Shown: positions 13,601 to 25,000, numbered from the stretch's first letter. The stretch: DNA of 64,000 nucleotides from Monarcha castaneiventris obscurior (GCA_026261815.1 JAMPIT010000484.1:11320501-11384500); one strand, 5' to 3'. The notes: a model not told the origin generated them from the sequence alone. Numbers and translations are program-made.

Positions 13601-15821
13601 GCAAGCAGCATGCTCAGGACTGGGCAGTAACTGGCCTCTGTGCACTGGCAGCTGTCCCCAGAGAACGCCTACGACGTGCTGTGTGTGGCAGACATGTACC
13701 TGCTGCCCGGCCTCAAGCGCCTCTGCGGCAGGACCCTGGCACAGATCCTCGACGAGGACAACATCATCAGCATCTGGAGGATTGCAAAGCTGTTCCAGCT
13801 GACCCGGCTGGAGGACCAGTGCACGGAGTACATGGCCAAGATCATCGAGAAGGTACCCAAACACTCCCCATGGCAGTGACCGTGTGTGCGCCTATGCCTG
13901 AGCCACAGAGACAACAGATTGAATGGTTGTACTTCGGTCTGTAGTTAATGGTTGTCATCTCTGGATTGATGTGCTTCCTGAAAATGAGCAGCAGTTAAGT
14001 AGCAAAGCATATGGTGAGTTAGGACAGAGGAGGAGGAGTGTGGCAGTACCTGATGTCACCACAATAAGCCAAATTTTGGTCCCTGTCTAGCACGTCCCTG
14101 TGGAATGTGGGATGAAAAAGTTGCACAAAAAGCTTTGCAAACCACTCCACGGGGCAGGTGGTTTTCACTGAACTTTCAGCCAGTGTGCCCACAGTAGCCA
14201 TGGTGTTGCCTGAATACGCCAGCTTCAGCCTGGAGAACCCAAAGCGGTGTGCAGGGGAGCTCTGTGCAGGAAATGTTTTTTGGTGTTTACTTCCTGGCAT
14301 GATGCTCTAGATAGGAGAAATCAATGTGACCTCTAATCTCAAAATAGTAGGGGTTTGCTCAGGGGATAATTTGCTGTCAAACAGCAAGAAGTAATGAATT
14401 TAACACTAAAGTTTTCCTTATGGGGCTCCACTTAAGTGTTATCCTGAGTGATTATAGCTTAGTCTCAGGACTCCTGAAGAAAGTTGCCATATGGAAGGAT
14501 AAACTAGAATCTATGAAGGGTTTTTGTCCTGAGACAGATCTATATATATGGCTTGTACAGTTCACATGGGAATGTAACATTTTCACCTGCAGCTTGAAAG
14601 GTGTGAAATTATTTTTGGCATGAGAAGACAATGAAGGAAGTGGTTCTGGGGCTGTCACTTTGTTCAGTGTATAGCTTGAGAATGACAGACACATCAGCAT
14701 GTACCCATAATCTGGCTTCTGAAAAAGGGTTTGAAAGCTGCTGAATATCCCACGTAGTCATCAGGATATGGCTTTGCTTGTGTATTCCCCCTGCATTCCC
14801 CACCTCTAGCTTGAGTGGGAGTCCTTGGACCCAGCATTGGCAATGTGCCTTCTTAAGAGTGTTGGCACAGACAGAGCCACCCCAGCTGATGTTCAGACAT
14901 CAGTGGTTGCCAGCATCCCGTGGAGATGCACTGATGGCAGCAGGGAGAGATTTTGGCAGTGTGGTAGCAGAGTAAGGCTCAGCAACCTGCTGTGCCCAGG
15001 CACAGTTCAGGAGCATAGACAGATGGAAGCTGCCTCTCACCCTTCAGCTCACCACACGTTCCTGGGGAACCTGATGCAGAATCATTCATGGGTGACCCAA
15101 TTCTGTCAGGTTGAGTGCAGAGCAGAGCAGCTGCTGTGCTGGTGGTGGTGGGGCTGAGTCAAGGGGGGATAGTCATTTGTGGCTTCCGCTCCCAGTTCTG
15201 AAATAGGCACAAGCACTCACTGGCTTCTCTGCTACAGGACATTGCCCAAAAGTATCTGGCAACATCTCCTGGTTCCTGCCGGGGAGCCTTTTTGGGAGGA
15301 ATATTGTGCATGTGCATGTGCCCCAAGACCAGAACCAGGGATGCTTAGTTAGAGGTGTTAGAGGGCACTGTTGGAGGTGCAGATTGCTTACAGCTGAGAC
15401 TGTTTATTGTCGGAGTATTAGTACCCCCTTTGGATGGATGGCAGGATGCATCTCCAAGTGGTGTCCCCAGGAGGATTTGGGTCTCCATGTACTCTAGCAT
15501 TCCTTTGTTTTCTGTGGGGTCCTTTAACAGTGTCTGAGACCATTATCCCAACCTTTGGCATCTCTTTACCTGTCTTACTGTCTTCCTAATGGTTCTCTCG
15601 TCGTTCTGGTGCAGCTGGTGGAGTTGGAGGAGTTTGCGGCGGCTGTGAAGGAGAACGCGGAGGCTGTGGAGGAGCGGCAGGAGACTGACTCCATCCCTCT
15701 GGTCGATGACATCCGCTTCCACATCACCAGCAACGTGCAGACTTACAGTGCCATTGAGGAAGCCAACCAGAAACTTGAAGCTCTAGAAAACCTCCTGGCC
15801 AGTATAGGGCTCGAGTGCTGA
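4497..15821 (+). CDS. ABTB1: ABTB1, C-terminal five coding exons (join 4497-4612, 9899-9997, 10575-10742, 13652-13852, 15615-15821)
   Basis: The five exons join in frame into a continuous C-terminal stretch of about 263 residues ending in TGA, with AG/GT at every junction. The conceptual protein follows vertebrate ABTB1 closely: CVKVLTIEP, LLADCALP, FNSCPD, FFCGRSDYF, YDVL-VADMYLLPGLKRLCGR, LEDQCTEYMAK, RQETDSIPLVDDIRFH and VQTYSAIEEA are family-typical blocks. Human ABTB1 is about 478 residues with N-terminal ankyrin repeats and two BTB/POZ domains; this window holds the second BTB domain and the C-terminal helical region. The first exon here begins in codon phase 1, so at least one coding exon lies upstream; I searched 1-4496 by eye for the ankyrin and first BTB exons and found none. 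ABTB1 is described as a cytoplasmic protein-interaction factor linked to growth control and, like other BTB proteins, to cullin-type ubiquitin ligases; its role here is inferred from homology. It converges on MGLL, as in human. Confidence 0.95.
4613..9898 (+). other. ABTB1 intron, 5286 nt
   Basis: Bounded by the donor GTAGGG and the acceptor CTTCCTAG. Contents seen: a GA/GT run near 5452-5474, a (TTTG)n-type run at about 6155-6182, and two pure T runs at 6385-6398 and 6769-6783. No coding exon, RNA gene or clear transposon was recognised. Confidence 0.8.
6155..6182. repeat. Simple repeat (TTTG)n-like
   Basis: TTTG tetranucleotides, with one extra-T interruption, in the 5.3-kb ABTB1 intron. 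An ordinary microsatellite-like tract. Confidence 0.75.
9899..9997 (+). CDS. ABTB1: ABTB1 exon, start of the second BTB/POZ domain
   Basis: A 99-nt, 33-codon exon in phase 0-0. The acceptor is TTCTCTTCCTAG and the donor is GTATGT. It encodes VGFGELPF followed by FNSCPDVCFRVEDYNFLCHK. The pattern of a short hydrophobic strand, a polar residue and then LCHK is the opening beta-hairpin of a BTB domain, where the family consensus has D-x-x-F/V and the H-K/R pair. The length equals the corresponding human segment. Confidence 0.95.
9998..10574 (+). other. ABTB1 intron, 577 nt
   Basis: Bounded by the donor GTATGT and the acceptor CTCTCCAG. No feature other than splice signals was recognised. Confidence 0.85.
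10575..10742 (+). CDS. ABTB1: ABTB1 exon, core of the second BTB/POZ domain
   Basis: A 168-nt, 56-codon exon in phase 0-0. The acceptor is CTCTCCAG and the donor is GTGAGG. The peptide opens AFFCGRSDYFKALLEDHF, the BTB helix containing the usual 'A-x-S-x-Y-F-x-x-L/M' pattern (here GRSDYFKALL). It continues to VVTLHNISEDIF and ends VLYYIYSDDTE, the typical 'L-x-Y-x-Y-T/S-D' element that closes the BTB core. The intron before it is only 577 nt. The middle (SEELQTQPSIP) is a loop that varies between species. Confidence 0.96.
10743..13651 (+). other. ABTB1 intron, 2909 nt
   Basis: Bounded by the donor GTGAGG and the acceptor GGCAG. Two overlapping open frames of about 140 codons on opposite strands at 11463-11972 have no family signature and look like chance frames. 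Nothing else was recognised. Confidence 0.8.
13652..13852 (+). CDS. ABTB1: ABTB1 exon, end of the BTB domain and following helices
   Basis: A 201-nt, 67-codon exon in phase 0-0. The acceptor AG is at 13650-13651 (GGCAG) and the donor is GTACCC. The peptide starts LSPENAYDVLCVADMYLLPG and continues LKRLCGRTLAQILDEDNI, then LEDQCTEYMAKIIEK. The 'VL-x-x-A-D-x-Y-x-x-x-x-L-x-x-x-C' pattern is the standard helical end of BTB domains. Third positions are markedly G/C rich compared with the neighbouring introns, as in many avian coding exons. A shadow reading frame over the same bases on the minus strand is only a by-product of this GC-rich codon use. Confidence 0.97.
13853..15614 (+). other. ABTB1 intron, 1762 nt
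   Basis: Bounded by the donor GTACCC and the acceptor GGTGCAG. No exon, RNA gene or transposon was recognised. Confidence 0.82.
15615..15821 (+). CDS. ABTB1: ABTB1 last coding exon with stop codon
   Basis: A 207-nt exon: 68 codons plus TGA at 15819-15821. The acceptor is TTCTGGTGCAG. The peptide runs LVELEEFAAAVKENAEAVEE, then RQETDSIPLVDDIRFH, then VQTYSAIEEANQKLEALENL and ends ASIGLEC. It is predicted mainly helical, and the last 25 residues look coiled-coil prone. The RQETDSIPLVDDIRFH block and the IGL-x-C terminus are hallmarks of ABTB1 and fix the identity. The stop is followed by TGTG, not by a CUA-type readthrough context, so the open frame just downstream is treated as 3'UTR. Confidence 0.97.
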   Translation: MVELEEFAAAVKENAEAVEERQETDSIPLVDDIRFHITSNVQTYSAIEEANQKLEALENLLASIGLEC

Positions 15822-16285
15822 TGTGTGCAAACCCTGCCTGTCAAATGCAGCCTGCACAGCCCTCACTGCGTTGGCTTGGAGTGCAAGAACATCTGAGTCT
15901 GAATGTCCCACTTCCCATTCTTTGTCCTCCTTCCCATCCACCTTCAGGCATGGTTTCTTTTTAATTTATTCGTGTCTGGACATTTGCATTTCTGGTTTGT
16001 GTTTGGTTTTACTTTGGGTTTTTTTGTTTCTCCTTTCAGAAGTAGCTCCCAAAGCTCAGCCTAAGTCAGTAGCTGCTCCTTTGTACAATACAGTGCAGAG
16101 AGGAGACTGTGAGCTGTTGGGAATGGTGAGGGAGCTGTTCTGGGGACTTCCTACTGCCTGGGGTTAGGACCCATCCCGTTCTGTGGTTCAACAACATGCT
16201 TCTGAAACTGGCTCGTGCCAGAATATTTGTTGAATTACCAGCAGCAGAGGAAGAAAACTGGATTAAACTCTTTATATGGGAAATG
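15822..16285 (+). other. ABTB1: Probable ABTB1 3' untranslated region
   Basis: Non-coding sequence directly after the ABTB1 stop. The first poly(A)-signal-like hexamer is ATTAAA at 16262-16267, which would give a 3'UTR of roughly 460 nt, a plausible length for this gene. The end is inferred. Canonical AATAAA hexamers on this strand first appear much further on, at 18973 and 19135, and could serve a longer isoform. Confidence 0.5.
16262..16267 (+). terminator. Candidate ABTB1 poly(A) signal (ATTAAA)
   Basis: ATTAAA is the most common variant of the AATAAA polyadenylation signal. It is the first such hexamer I see after the ABTB1 stop, about 440 nt downstream. The downstream sequence contains moderately GT-rich stretches (AAGTGGGCAGTGC). 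Not confirmed by transcript data. Confidence 0.4.
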
Positions 16286-16289
16286 AGGT

Positions 16290-19200
16290 CAGCATTGTCA
16301 CTGTCAGCATTATAAGACTGGCAAAAGTGGGCAGTGCTTCCCTAACAGGGACACAGAGGTACTTGGCTATGTGGAGGGCACTGTCTTCACCTGCTGTTTT
16401 AGTACTTAGATTGAAAAAAACCAAAACAAAGTGATTTCCAGGTCTTCCCTAGCTTTTCATTGCTTTGAAGTGCTCAGAATTTAAAAGCTTTCTGAACAAA
16501 AAAACAGTAGAGACCAGAATCCTTCCATTCTTAGAAAGCAATAGCTTTCAATGCACAAAAGAAGGGAGAGCAGCCCTTTTTAAGAGGGGAAGGAAACACC
16601 TTCTTCTTGGAAACAGCACTTTTCCCTTTATTTTTGTCCGTTGTGGTAGGGCAGGGCTGACTTGCTGGTGGGTCTGAGAAGAGGGGTCACTGGAAATCCT
16701 TTTTAAAAGGAAAGGGGCTTTTTGGGTCTCTCACAGGGCTGCTGTCCCACTCTATGACCTTCTGGCTTTGCTCAGCCTTGAGCCGTGTAGCTTCATTGTT
16801 CTCCAGGAAATTCACTGTTTGTACTAATGAATGTTTTTGAATCTGTATTCCGCAGTAGGTCATGTTATCTCGTGTTGTCTGCCTGGATTCCTAATGAGGG
16901 TAATGGTGTTCCTTCTCCTTGGCACTAATCAGCAGCTGATAACCCTGCATAAGGCTTGCCTTGCCAAACAGGCTGCCCTTGGAGCTGTCCATCTCTGGAA
17001 TGGTGTGTTGGGAGAGTCTCAGGTCTCCAGGGCACAGGCTGGGCACACTTTCCCATGCTGTGCTTTGGGAGGGAGAGGGGGCATTGAGTGAAGCACATGG
17101 AGAATCCTGCACAGGCACTGGGCTGCCGTGACCAACTTGCACAAACGTTTTGGTCACTTCATGAGGCAAGAGCTTGAAATACACTGTGTCAGGTGTGCTT
17201 TTATTATGTGATGTGGGAACTGGGCAAGGATCCCCCTGCAGCTTCAGGGTGTTGTTTTCTGTAATAGTGGTGGTGCCTCTCATAGCTAAAGAGTTTGGAG
17301 AGCCAGGGTTTGGCAGGGACTTGCTTCAGGTGTGGATATATTGGGACAATGGGTTTTTCTTCTTTGCTAATCTCATGAGGTGAGAGACTGGTACCCCACA
17401 GCAAGTGAGAGCTGCAGCCTCACTGCCTGTACCTGTCCTGCACTGAAGCTGTTGGCAGGTACATGGGCAGGCTGTGGGCACCACCTGCACTAAGCAGGCT
17501 GCACTCAGTTCTGAGGAGGGGGCTCTGTGCTTTGGCCAATGTGCTTGGGGAAAGCCAGACTTTGGCAAAATCATGTGTCAGGATTGAGTTGCACTTAACA
17601 GAAGCTGGGGATAGAGCTGGGGTGGGGTGAGCAGGGATGAGGTTCATTGATATAACCGAATGAATTATATATCTGAATATACATCTGAATTGTATGTCTG
17701 AACTCCAGATGCTTGCTTGTGCACTTTTTCATCTGGGTTTAAGTGGTGTCTCTTGCAGATCAAGTCTCTGGGGCAGGGGATGGTGGTGGCAGGTCTATTC
17801 AAGCAGCGTGTGCTTCAATTCTGTTTCAAAACCCTTGTGAAGAAGTGCAGGGAGTTGTCGTGGTTTGTTTTCTGCAGTCATATTAGGGTGAGGGTGTGTC
17901 CCTGCAGGAGTGTGTTGCTGCACGGAAGCAGCAGGAGTGTGCTTCTGTTTGGGATGGTGACGTGGAGAGGAGCTGTGCATTTGTTGTGTGATTTGTGGAA
18001 TGTACCTCCATGTCCACCTCTAAGCCCAGTGTGTCTTTGACAGGACCACCAAAGAGCCCAGCACAACTGCACTGATGAAGGTATCTCCATGAACATGAGA
18101 AGGGGAAGGGCTGTTGAGGAAGCTTTAGTATGAAGTCCCATATATTTTGGAGGAAGAAAGGTGAAAGAACTGCTTGTTTTCTTGCTGAGTGGAGTGTCAG
18201 GCTCATGAAAGCCTGCTGTAAAAACCAGCAGCTTAAGCCAGCTGATTCAGTTCCCCTGTGTTTCTCCTCTGTATATGGCTGAAGATAACGCTGAGCATAA
18301 GCAGGATGTTTAGTTTATCACATCTCTTCTCCTCCTCCAGCAGAAATTCCTCTTCTGACATCTTTGTAGTCAGCTTTCCACAGCAGTGGTTGTGACAGCC
18401 CACAAGGCTTGCACAGAGCCACCGGGGAACAGGACGTGGCCTTTGCCTTCTGCTTGTACTGAGCGAGATGCAGAAGCAGGATTATCAAGGAATGTGCTAA
18501 TGCTTTTCTCTGCACATGCCTCAGCTGCTAAAGGACACTGGCTGTGGGCAAAGCAGGAGGAAGGCAGAGGAGGAGCAGCAGTGCTGGGAAGCATTTTCCA
18601 TATGGCTGCTCTTGAATAATTCCATTCCTGCGTCCTTAAGCGTGGAGCAAGTGAGGCTGCAGTTGTACATGTGGGAGAAAAGGTCATCGTGGCCTTTTGA
18701 TCTGCCTCCCCAGCAGTGCAAGCCCATGTGGGCTTCCAAGCAAATGCCTCATCTGTCTGCGTGCACTTAGTGGTCACATCTGTGAGGCCTGTCAGATTGT
18801 CCAATTACTCGGGATCCTTTAACTCCCCCCCATCCCTTTTGGCAAAATAGGGCTATCCAAAGCATGCCTAAGCAGATGGTCAGCAAGCAGGCAAGCTCTC
18901 TAATTAAGATGAGCCAGGACAAAACTTAGATTTGAATTCACTTTATTCTTGCTGCAAATAATTTTATCACAAAATAAAAACCTTCTGATTTTTCTTCTGT
19001 TGCCAGTGTCCTTTCTGTATTTTGTTGCCTCTGTCCTTTTTATTTACTACTAGCCACTTGCTGAATTAAGAAGATTGTAAAATTTACCAGAGCGACGTTA
19101 TATTTAAGAAGAAATATGTAAGCATGTGTGCAGCAATAAAATAGTCTATTTCACTATATCTGCTCTGGCTGTGGTCTCTTTGTTAATGACTGACAACATC

Positions 19201-22200
19201 AGCATGGCTTTATTTTTGAAAGGACCCTGTGGGCTCCTTCATTTTCCCTTAGCCAGGCCAAGGACTGGCTCTGCACTGCCTGGCTTCCAAGCAGTTTGTA
19301 CAGTTCTGACAGAACAGGTGAGTAAAGCACTAACTTGTTTTTACTGTCTCCTTTCTCTGAGATTGTTCCCTTTCCTTAGCAGCACCATGGCACAGGCTTG
19401 GTCACTGCCATGGCTGTGTGTCAGGGAGCTGATGTTTGTCTCTGGGCTGTTGCTAACAGCTAAGTTGTCTTTCCCTTTCTCCTTGTCATCTTGTGCCTCT
19501 GTCATTGCTGACTGGCCATTATATCCAAGGATAGAGATTTTTCAGCCTTTGTGGTTAACTAATCTGACTTGTTCAGTGCACTCCTGGAGTCGGAAGCCTG
19601 TGTTTTCTCCAAAACCGTGACTGCTGAAGTGTCTGGGCAGTTCCCCTCTGAGGCCATGGGCACTTGTTTTTTTGTCTGCTTTCTTGTATGCCTGGGTGGC
19701 TACAATTGTTTGGGTAAAGGCAATAGCTGAGCTGTCTATGCAGCCCCTGTTGACTTCAGAGCATGACTGGCATCCAGGGAGCAAGCATCTATCTTGTCCC
19801 TGTTGCTCTATGTAGGAACATGCAAGTTTTGGAGAGGAGATACTAATAACATCCAGATGACTAATGCTGTTGAAGGAAGGGCTTGGAAAAGTTCAAGGCT
19901 TACTCAGGTTTTTGGGACTCACCGAACAGTGCACACGAGGAGCAGCATTGTGCTGTGAGAGCCTGGAATAAAGGATGAGCCTGTGCAGGTTGAGCTGTTC
20001 CTGTTGTGCAGTCATGGTCAGTCTGGAGATGGCACTTCCCAGGGAGCCACTCGCAGTCGCTGTGCACTGACAGACTCGTCTGCTCAGGGTGACACTGTTT
20101 TCCTCTTGCTGTGAGCAGCCTGGCAAAGGCCATCACGGGCTTGGGGGCTGGAATGGGTCTGTGCTCAGCTCCCAGGGATGGGTGATCCTGGCTAGGGGTG
20201 GTGACGGGAAACCATGGCTTGGCTCAGTTCTCTGCTCACGGGGGATGGGTGTGCTGAGGTGCAGGTTTTTGTTTTACCTTCTAAGCTAAAACAGATTTGA
20301 CATAACAAATTTATTAAGATGAGAGAGGCTACACCAGCAAACCATTTATCAGAGTTGGGGCCTGTTTTGAATAAAGGTGCTGGCTCTGCTGGGGTTGCTC
20401 CCTGCCTTGAGGAAGTGGTGAGGGAGAAGGACAAAGAGAGCCCTTTTTTAGGCTGCAAATGGTTTCAGGGGCTTTAGGTTGGAAATTGGAGGTGGATTAT
20501 TGGCAAGAACCGAGGCAAAGGGGGAATTAATTAGGAAACAGCAGCAACATTTTGGTGCAGCCGTGGACATGCAGATCCTTAAGCCAAGGTCAAGCTATGA
20601 ACTTCAAGCTTACATGTGACCAGCAGCTGGGGAAAAGGGGATGAGCATGCACATGCCCTTTGCTTTTCGTAGTTGTGGTTAACTTTGTAAGCCTACAAGT
20701 GCAGGGCAAGGTTTGAAGGGCGTTTCAGCAGATTAAAGAAAGCCTTGGAAGAGAATCAGTACCATGCAAACAACTAGCTCCGGTCCCAAGGGTCTGTCTG
20801 CCAGTTCCCAAAATAAGCTCTGAAAATGAGTGTGAGAGCTTTCCTCTCCCTCCTCCTGTTACCAGCAGAGCAAGATCAAGGGGAAAGAGAGCAGGATTGG
20901 AAAGTGAGATCTGCTTGCTCCTGACAGCAGCAGTCTGCCTGCTCTGTTTGCTGGTATGGCAGAAGGCAAGGCTGCTGCTTTGGCATGTTAGGTTAGGAAA
21001 AGGAGGTGGAGGGAGTGCTGTGGTGTGGCCAGATGCTTCTGTTCATGGGCTCAGGGTAGGGTAGATTTGGTCCAAAATAACTTGATGTAGCTTTCCCATG
21101 GAGGAAACCGAGCTGGTTTGTGTTGCATTGCAATGTCATTAAAACTCCAGTAAGGAAAAATGCCTCCCTCTTTATTCTTTTATCACTTCTTTGTAAGCCA
21201 GAGTCATCCCAGTACCATTTGTACAAGACTGTGACACTGATGAGCTGTATGGAGCAGGCTGTGCAGAGACCTGCTCTGAGGGGAAGGCAAGCGGGTGTGT
21301 TAGTAACTGCTCCTTGGGATGTGCTTTAGGAGATGAAGGCTGATCTTTCCTATCAAGGCAAAGTTGACATTGTATCTCTTCCTTCTGCTCAGAAGGTTTT
21401 ATTCTAACACATTCTTGGCACAGCATAGCAGAACTACCAATATTTCTATGAATTTTATTAAGCTTGCTTCCGTAACAGGAGCCAACAATCTGCTCTCTAG
21501 AACTCCTTCCATCCCCCTTCTCCCTGGACCTAAAACTAAAAATTATCCAAGAGTTTCAAAAGTTTGTTGGTGGCAAGTTCAATCTCCTTCCCTTTTCCAA
21601 AGGCTCTTGAGAAGCTGAAAAGGCTTCAGGTGAGTTGTTTTCTGCTGTGCTGCTTCTTTGCTGTGAGTGCCAGTCAGGCACAGCATCTTCAGAGCTGTTC
21701 AACGTGCTGGCTCTGGCCATGCTGCTCCTGGGGTGACTGCTCCTTCTCTCCCTGGGGGCAGGGGAGATGGTAATTCTTGTTTCCTGATTTTGTGACCTTT
21801 TGCAGTCAGGCATGCAATTAAACAACAGCCTTCCCAGTCTGGAAGCACACAAGGGGCCAGTACTTGTTGCTCTGCTGACCGCAGTGCTCGTGGTACTGCA
21901 GTGAGGGGGCACATGAAGCTCGCGTGCAAAGTCTGGCCTTTACTGGGGATCCAGGGTCTGCCAGTCACGCAAGTGCCCCCGGGCTGGGTTTTGGCACAGA
22001 GCAGCCTCAGCATGGGATGTGCATAAGCTCAGCATGGGAGGAGAGCACTTGGTGTTAAAAGTGCACGGGGTGAGCCCTGGAAGCTTTTGATGTGACAAAG
22101 ACAAGGGCTGCCCTGTGCAGCCCACAGGGAGGGTGGCTCACTGCTGTCATTGCAGCATGAGGCTGACCCCGCAGTCCAGCCAGAGGGAAAAGCTGATTTT

Positions 22201-24830
22201 TAAATTTTCCTCTGTATGGGGAACCAGGGTCGTTTATTTCTATCATGTGGCTATCTCCTGCTCCAGGGTTCACTGTGTCAGCCTGCAGAGAGCTTTGCTG
22301 GTGTTGCCATTGCATGTTTTTTTTATGTAAATGAAGACCAGATGCTGACAAAAAGGCTGCTGACTTTGGGAGGACTAGAAAGCCCAGCTTTTCCCAAGAC
22401 TCTGTTTCATGCCAGGGTTTACTGTGCTCTGGCAGAGGTTTGCTTGCCTTTGGTCGTGAACCTTCCTAAACTGACAAGGTATCCCTTGTCCTTTGCCCCT
22501 GAGCTGCCATTCCTTCCCCTCTGCCATTCTTGTCTCTGTGTGTTTTCTTAGAAGACAAGTGTTTTCCATGCTTGACATCTTGCCCTCCCTCAGCTGCCCC
22601 CCAGGCCAAGTAGCTTTCTTCGCCAAGTTTCCTTTGGAGAGCGCATATCATGCGATCTACCCAAACTCTTAATTGATCTCTTAGGAATTGTTTTTCATCT
22701 GAATTCCTGGAATGTTTCCATACACTGAAGAGTTTCCTCCGGAGGGAAGGGAAATTAATCCTGTGTCCTCCCTGCCGAGGAGTGGTGGCCACAGGGAGGC
22801 CGGTTGTTTGGCTTGTGCCTGTTGGGAGATGTGGGTTCTGCAGTGTTTGCTCACAGTCGTGGTGGTTTTGCTTAATAAGGCAGCTGTTTGGGGAGCAGCA
22901 GGAAGGTGAGCAGCAGCTCCACATCAGCAGCTTCCCCATCAGATGGGGAAAGAGAGCATCCCAGACAGATAAGCTGGGAGAGCATGATGCTGTTTCTGTG
23001 TGCAAAGGAGACTTGTGCTCATATGTGGAGAGAAGAGCAAATGACGGATCAAAGCCCCCCTTCTGAGAGGCTGGGTGAGCAGGAGTGGTGTTGGCAGGCG
23101 GTCAGGCTGCAGCATGTGAGCAGCATTGGTGGTCTGTGGTGGTGTGGTGGCACCTGCACAACCCTTCAGCTCCATCTCCCTTTTCCTGTGATGAAATTCT
23201 GCCTGAAGCCAGGCAGGGAGAGTGGCAGGTAGAGAGGTGCAAGTCCCTGCTCACCCCCAGCAGCAGTTCTGCTGTGGGTTGCAGCCCCACTTCTCCCTCC
23301 TCTGATGCTTAACCAGCAGTAAATGGAAGTGGAGCACTGTGGGTTACGTGCTGAGCAGATCTGAATTAACATTCCTCACCACTCACTGGAGCTGCAGCCT
23401 TTGCCTGCTCTCAGTGCCTGAGCCTGGCCTGGGCCATGGGCTGTGTGGTGCCAGAGGTCTGACAGAGGCATGGTGCCTGCTGCACTCTGGCTGCAAATGA
23501 CACCTCTTGTGTCCCAATGGTGACGCAGGCTGTCTGTCCCTGCCACAGTGACGGGAAAGGACTCCTAAGGTGCTCTCCCCCTCGCCCTGGCACTGCTCTG
23601 GCTCCTGCTTTTCCATTCATTGGCTGATCCCCACCTTGTAGCAACCCCCAGAGCCAGCCTTGGATAACACAAGACTCAGCACAGGCTGAGGGAAGAGAAA
23701 AAGGCAAAAGCTTCAGGGTTCCCGCAGACTCACAGGATCAGAGTAGAAGCACAGGCTAAAAACAGGAAGGCCACCTATGGCTGTGACAGCTCGCCAGGCA
23801 TCAGGTGGTGACACCAGGAGAATTGCACTGCCAAAAACCTCCTTTGTGCTGGTGCTGCTCCCAGCCTTGCGAAGGACTGTGCTCGGTCCCTGTCCCAGCA
23901 CCGTGATGTGCACCCTCCAGTGACCCTCAAAACTGTGATGAGCTTAATAAACCACCAAAATACCAGAAGAGCGAGCTGTGGACTTGCCAGTATTAAAGCA
24001 AATCTGGTTACTAATGATGCTCCTTACTAGCATGGTGTGCCTGCTGGCTTGGTGAGAAGCCCCAGCCCCACCGTCTGTGTTGACGTGCATCAAAGTTCTT
24101 GGCCAGAGCTCCTGACCTGGTGAGCTGGGGTGTGATCAGACACAGAGCCTGCACAGGGCTGCAGAAGGAGAGTATTACTCTCTTGATTTAGTGACTTGAG
24201 GCATAAGGAAGATGAAATGAATTGATGAAGTTGCAGGTTGGGTCTGGTGCTGCTAATGACTCTGGCCAGAGGGCTGGCAGGAGAGCATACTGTCCTGTCT
24301 GTCCCCTGCTGCAGCAGTTGTCATCTGTTTTGGAGTGTTAGTGGCTGGGGAGCCCTTACAAATAAGTGACTTGTCCTGAAATGCACACAGGGAGAGCAGG
24401 AGGGGACCTTGTGGCTGCTCTTTGGCCCAGCCCCACTCTCTGGGTAGGGGGGACGTTTCTGCAGCGTGAGGCATTCTGACAGCACCAACCCTGGGTCTGG
24501 ATGGAGCAGGAGCTCTTAGAGCATCTGGGCACTGCCTGGGAGCCGACAGCATCAAAGCCACTCCCCAGCCTGATTTGCAGTCACAGCTGGGGACAAAATG
24601 TGGTATTTAATCAGCAGTTGCTCCTGGCCACAGTGCAGATGCTTCCTGTTGGAATTGGGTTTAGTTCAGGACCAACATCATGTTTTAATGGGCTTGTAGA
24701 AGCATGGGAATAAGGTGATGAAGCAGGCTGAGTTTGCCTGTTATTGCACATCCTCCACCAGCTCCACACTGTTGTTTAACCTGGGGTGTGGGAAGCACTT
24801 TGGAATGGTCACCAATGATGCCCTCAGACA
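16290..24830. other. Intergenic region between the convergent ABTB1 and MGLL 3' ends
   Basis: About 8.5 kb between the proposed 3' ends. I see no exon set, RNA gene or recognisable transposon. Long single frames (164 codons at 19126-19620 plus; 179 codons at 22466-23005 minus) lack family motifs, and frames of similar length overlap them on the other strand, so they are treated as chance. Poly(A)-signal hexamers occur on the plus strand at 18973-18978, 19135-19140 and near 23945. One in the minus orientation lies at 18942-18947. This leaves room for longer ABTB1 3'UTR isoforms or an unannotated non-coding transcript, but nothing here proves either. Confidence 0.6.
18973..18978 (+). terminator. 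Candidate distal poly(A) signal (AATAAA), plus strand
   Basis: AATAAA followed within 10-50 nt by T-rich and TG-containing sequence (CTGATTTTTCTTCTGTTGCC), a good match to a downstream processing element. It lies 3.15 kb after the ABTB1 stop. It could end a long ABTB1 3'UTR or a separate transcript. Confidence 0.35.
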
Positions 24831-24852
24831 CGCTGTGTTCAGAAAACATAAC

Positions 24853-24858
24853 TTTATT
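24853..24858 (-). terminator. Candidate MGLL poly(A) signal, distal
   Basis: AATAAA on the minus strand, followed by GTTATGTTTTCTGAACACAG and then CGTGTCTGAGGG, a T/GT-containing stretch that resembles a downstream processing element. I favour it slightly over the proximal hexamer at 24988-24983. Confidence 0.45.
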
Positions 24859-24924
24859 ATTAGTTGCAATATACATTGTATTCCTTTAAGAATCCTAAAC
24901 TTGTATATGGTTTTTCCACTGAAA

Positions 24925-25000
24925 ATACATGTGTATGTATATATGTTTTTATATATGTATATGTATATATATATAAATGTATTTTATTGAACTGGAACAC
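24925..25000. repeat. AT-rich TATG/TATA microsatellite-like tract
   Basis: Imperfect TATG and TA units in a nearly pure A/T stretch, located between the two candidate MGLL poly(A) signals. Confidence 0.7.
24983..24988 (-). terminator. Candidate MGLL poly(A) signal, proximal
   Basis: TTTATT on the plus strand is AATAAA on the minus strand. It is the first canonical hexamer after the MGLL stop and is followed directly by an AT-rich TATG/TATA tract. Confidence 0.4.

Noticed and set aside
13553..13944. Several open frames on both strands over the ABTB1 exon at 13652-13852
   Set aside because: Shadows of a GC-rich real exon in other frames.
15823..16167. 114-codon open frame directly after the ABTB1 stop (possible readthrough extension)
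   Set aside because: It starts at a GTG, is in another frame from the ABTB1 end, and the stop context is not a known readthrough signal.
19126..19620. 164-codon open frame, plus strand
   Set aside because: No domain or splice evidence; it begins within an AATAAA-containing, AT-rich segment of the intergenic region.
22466..23005. 179-codon open frame, minus strand
   Set aside because: Composition is unlike coding sequence, there is no family signature, and several equally long frames overlap it on the other strand.
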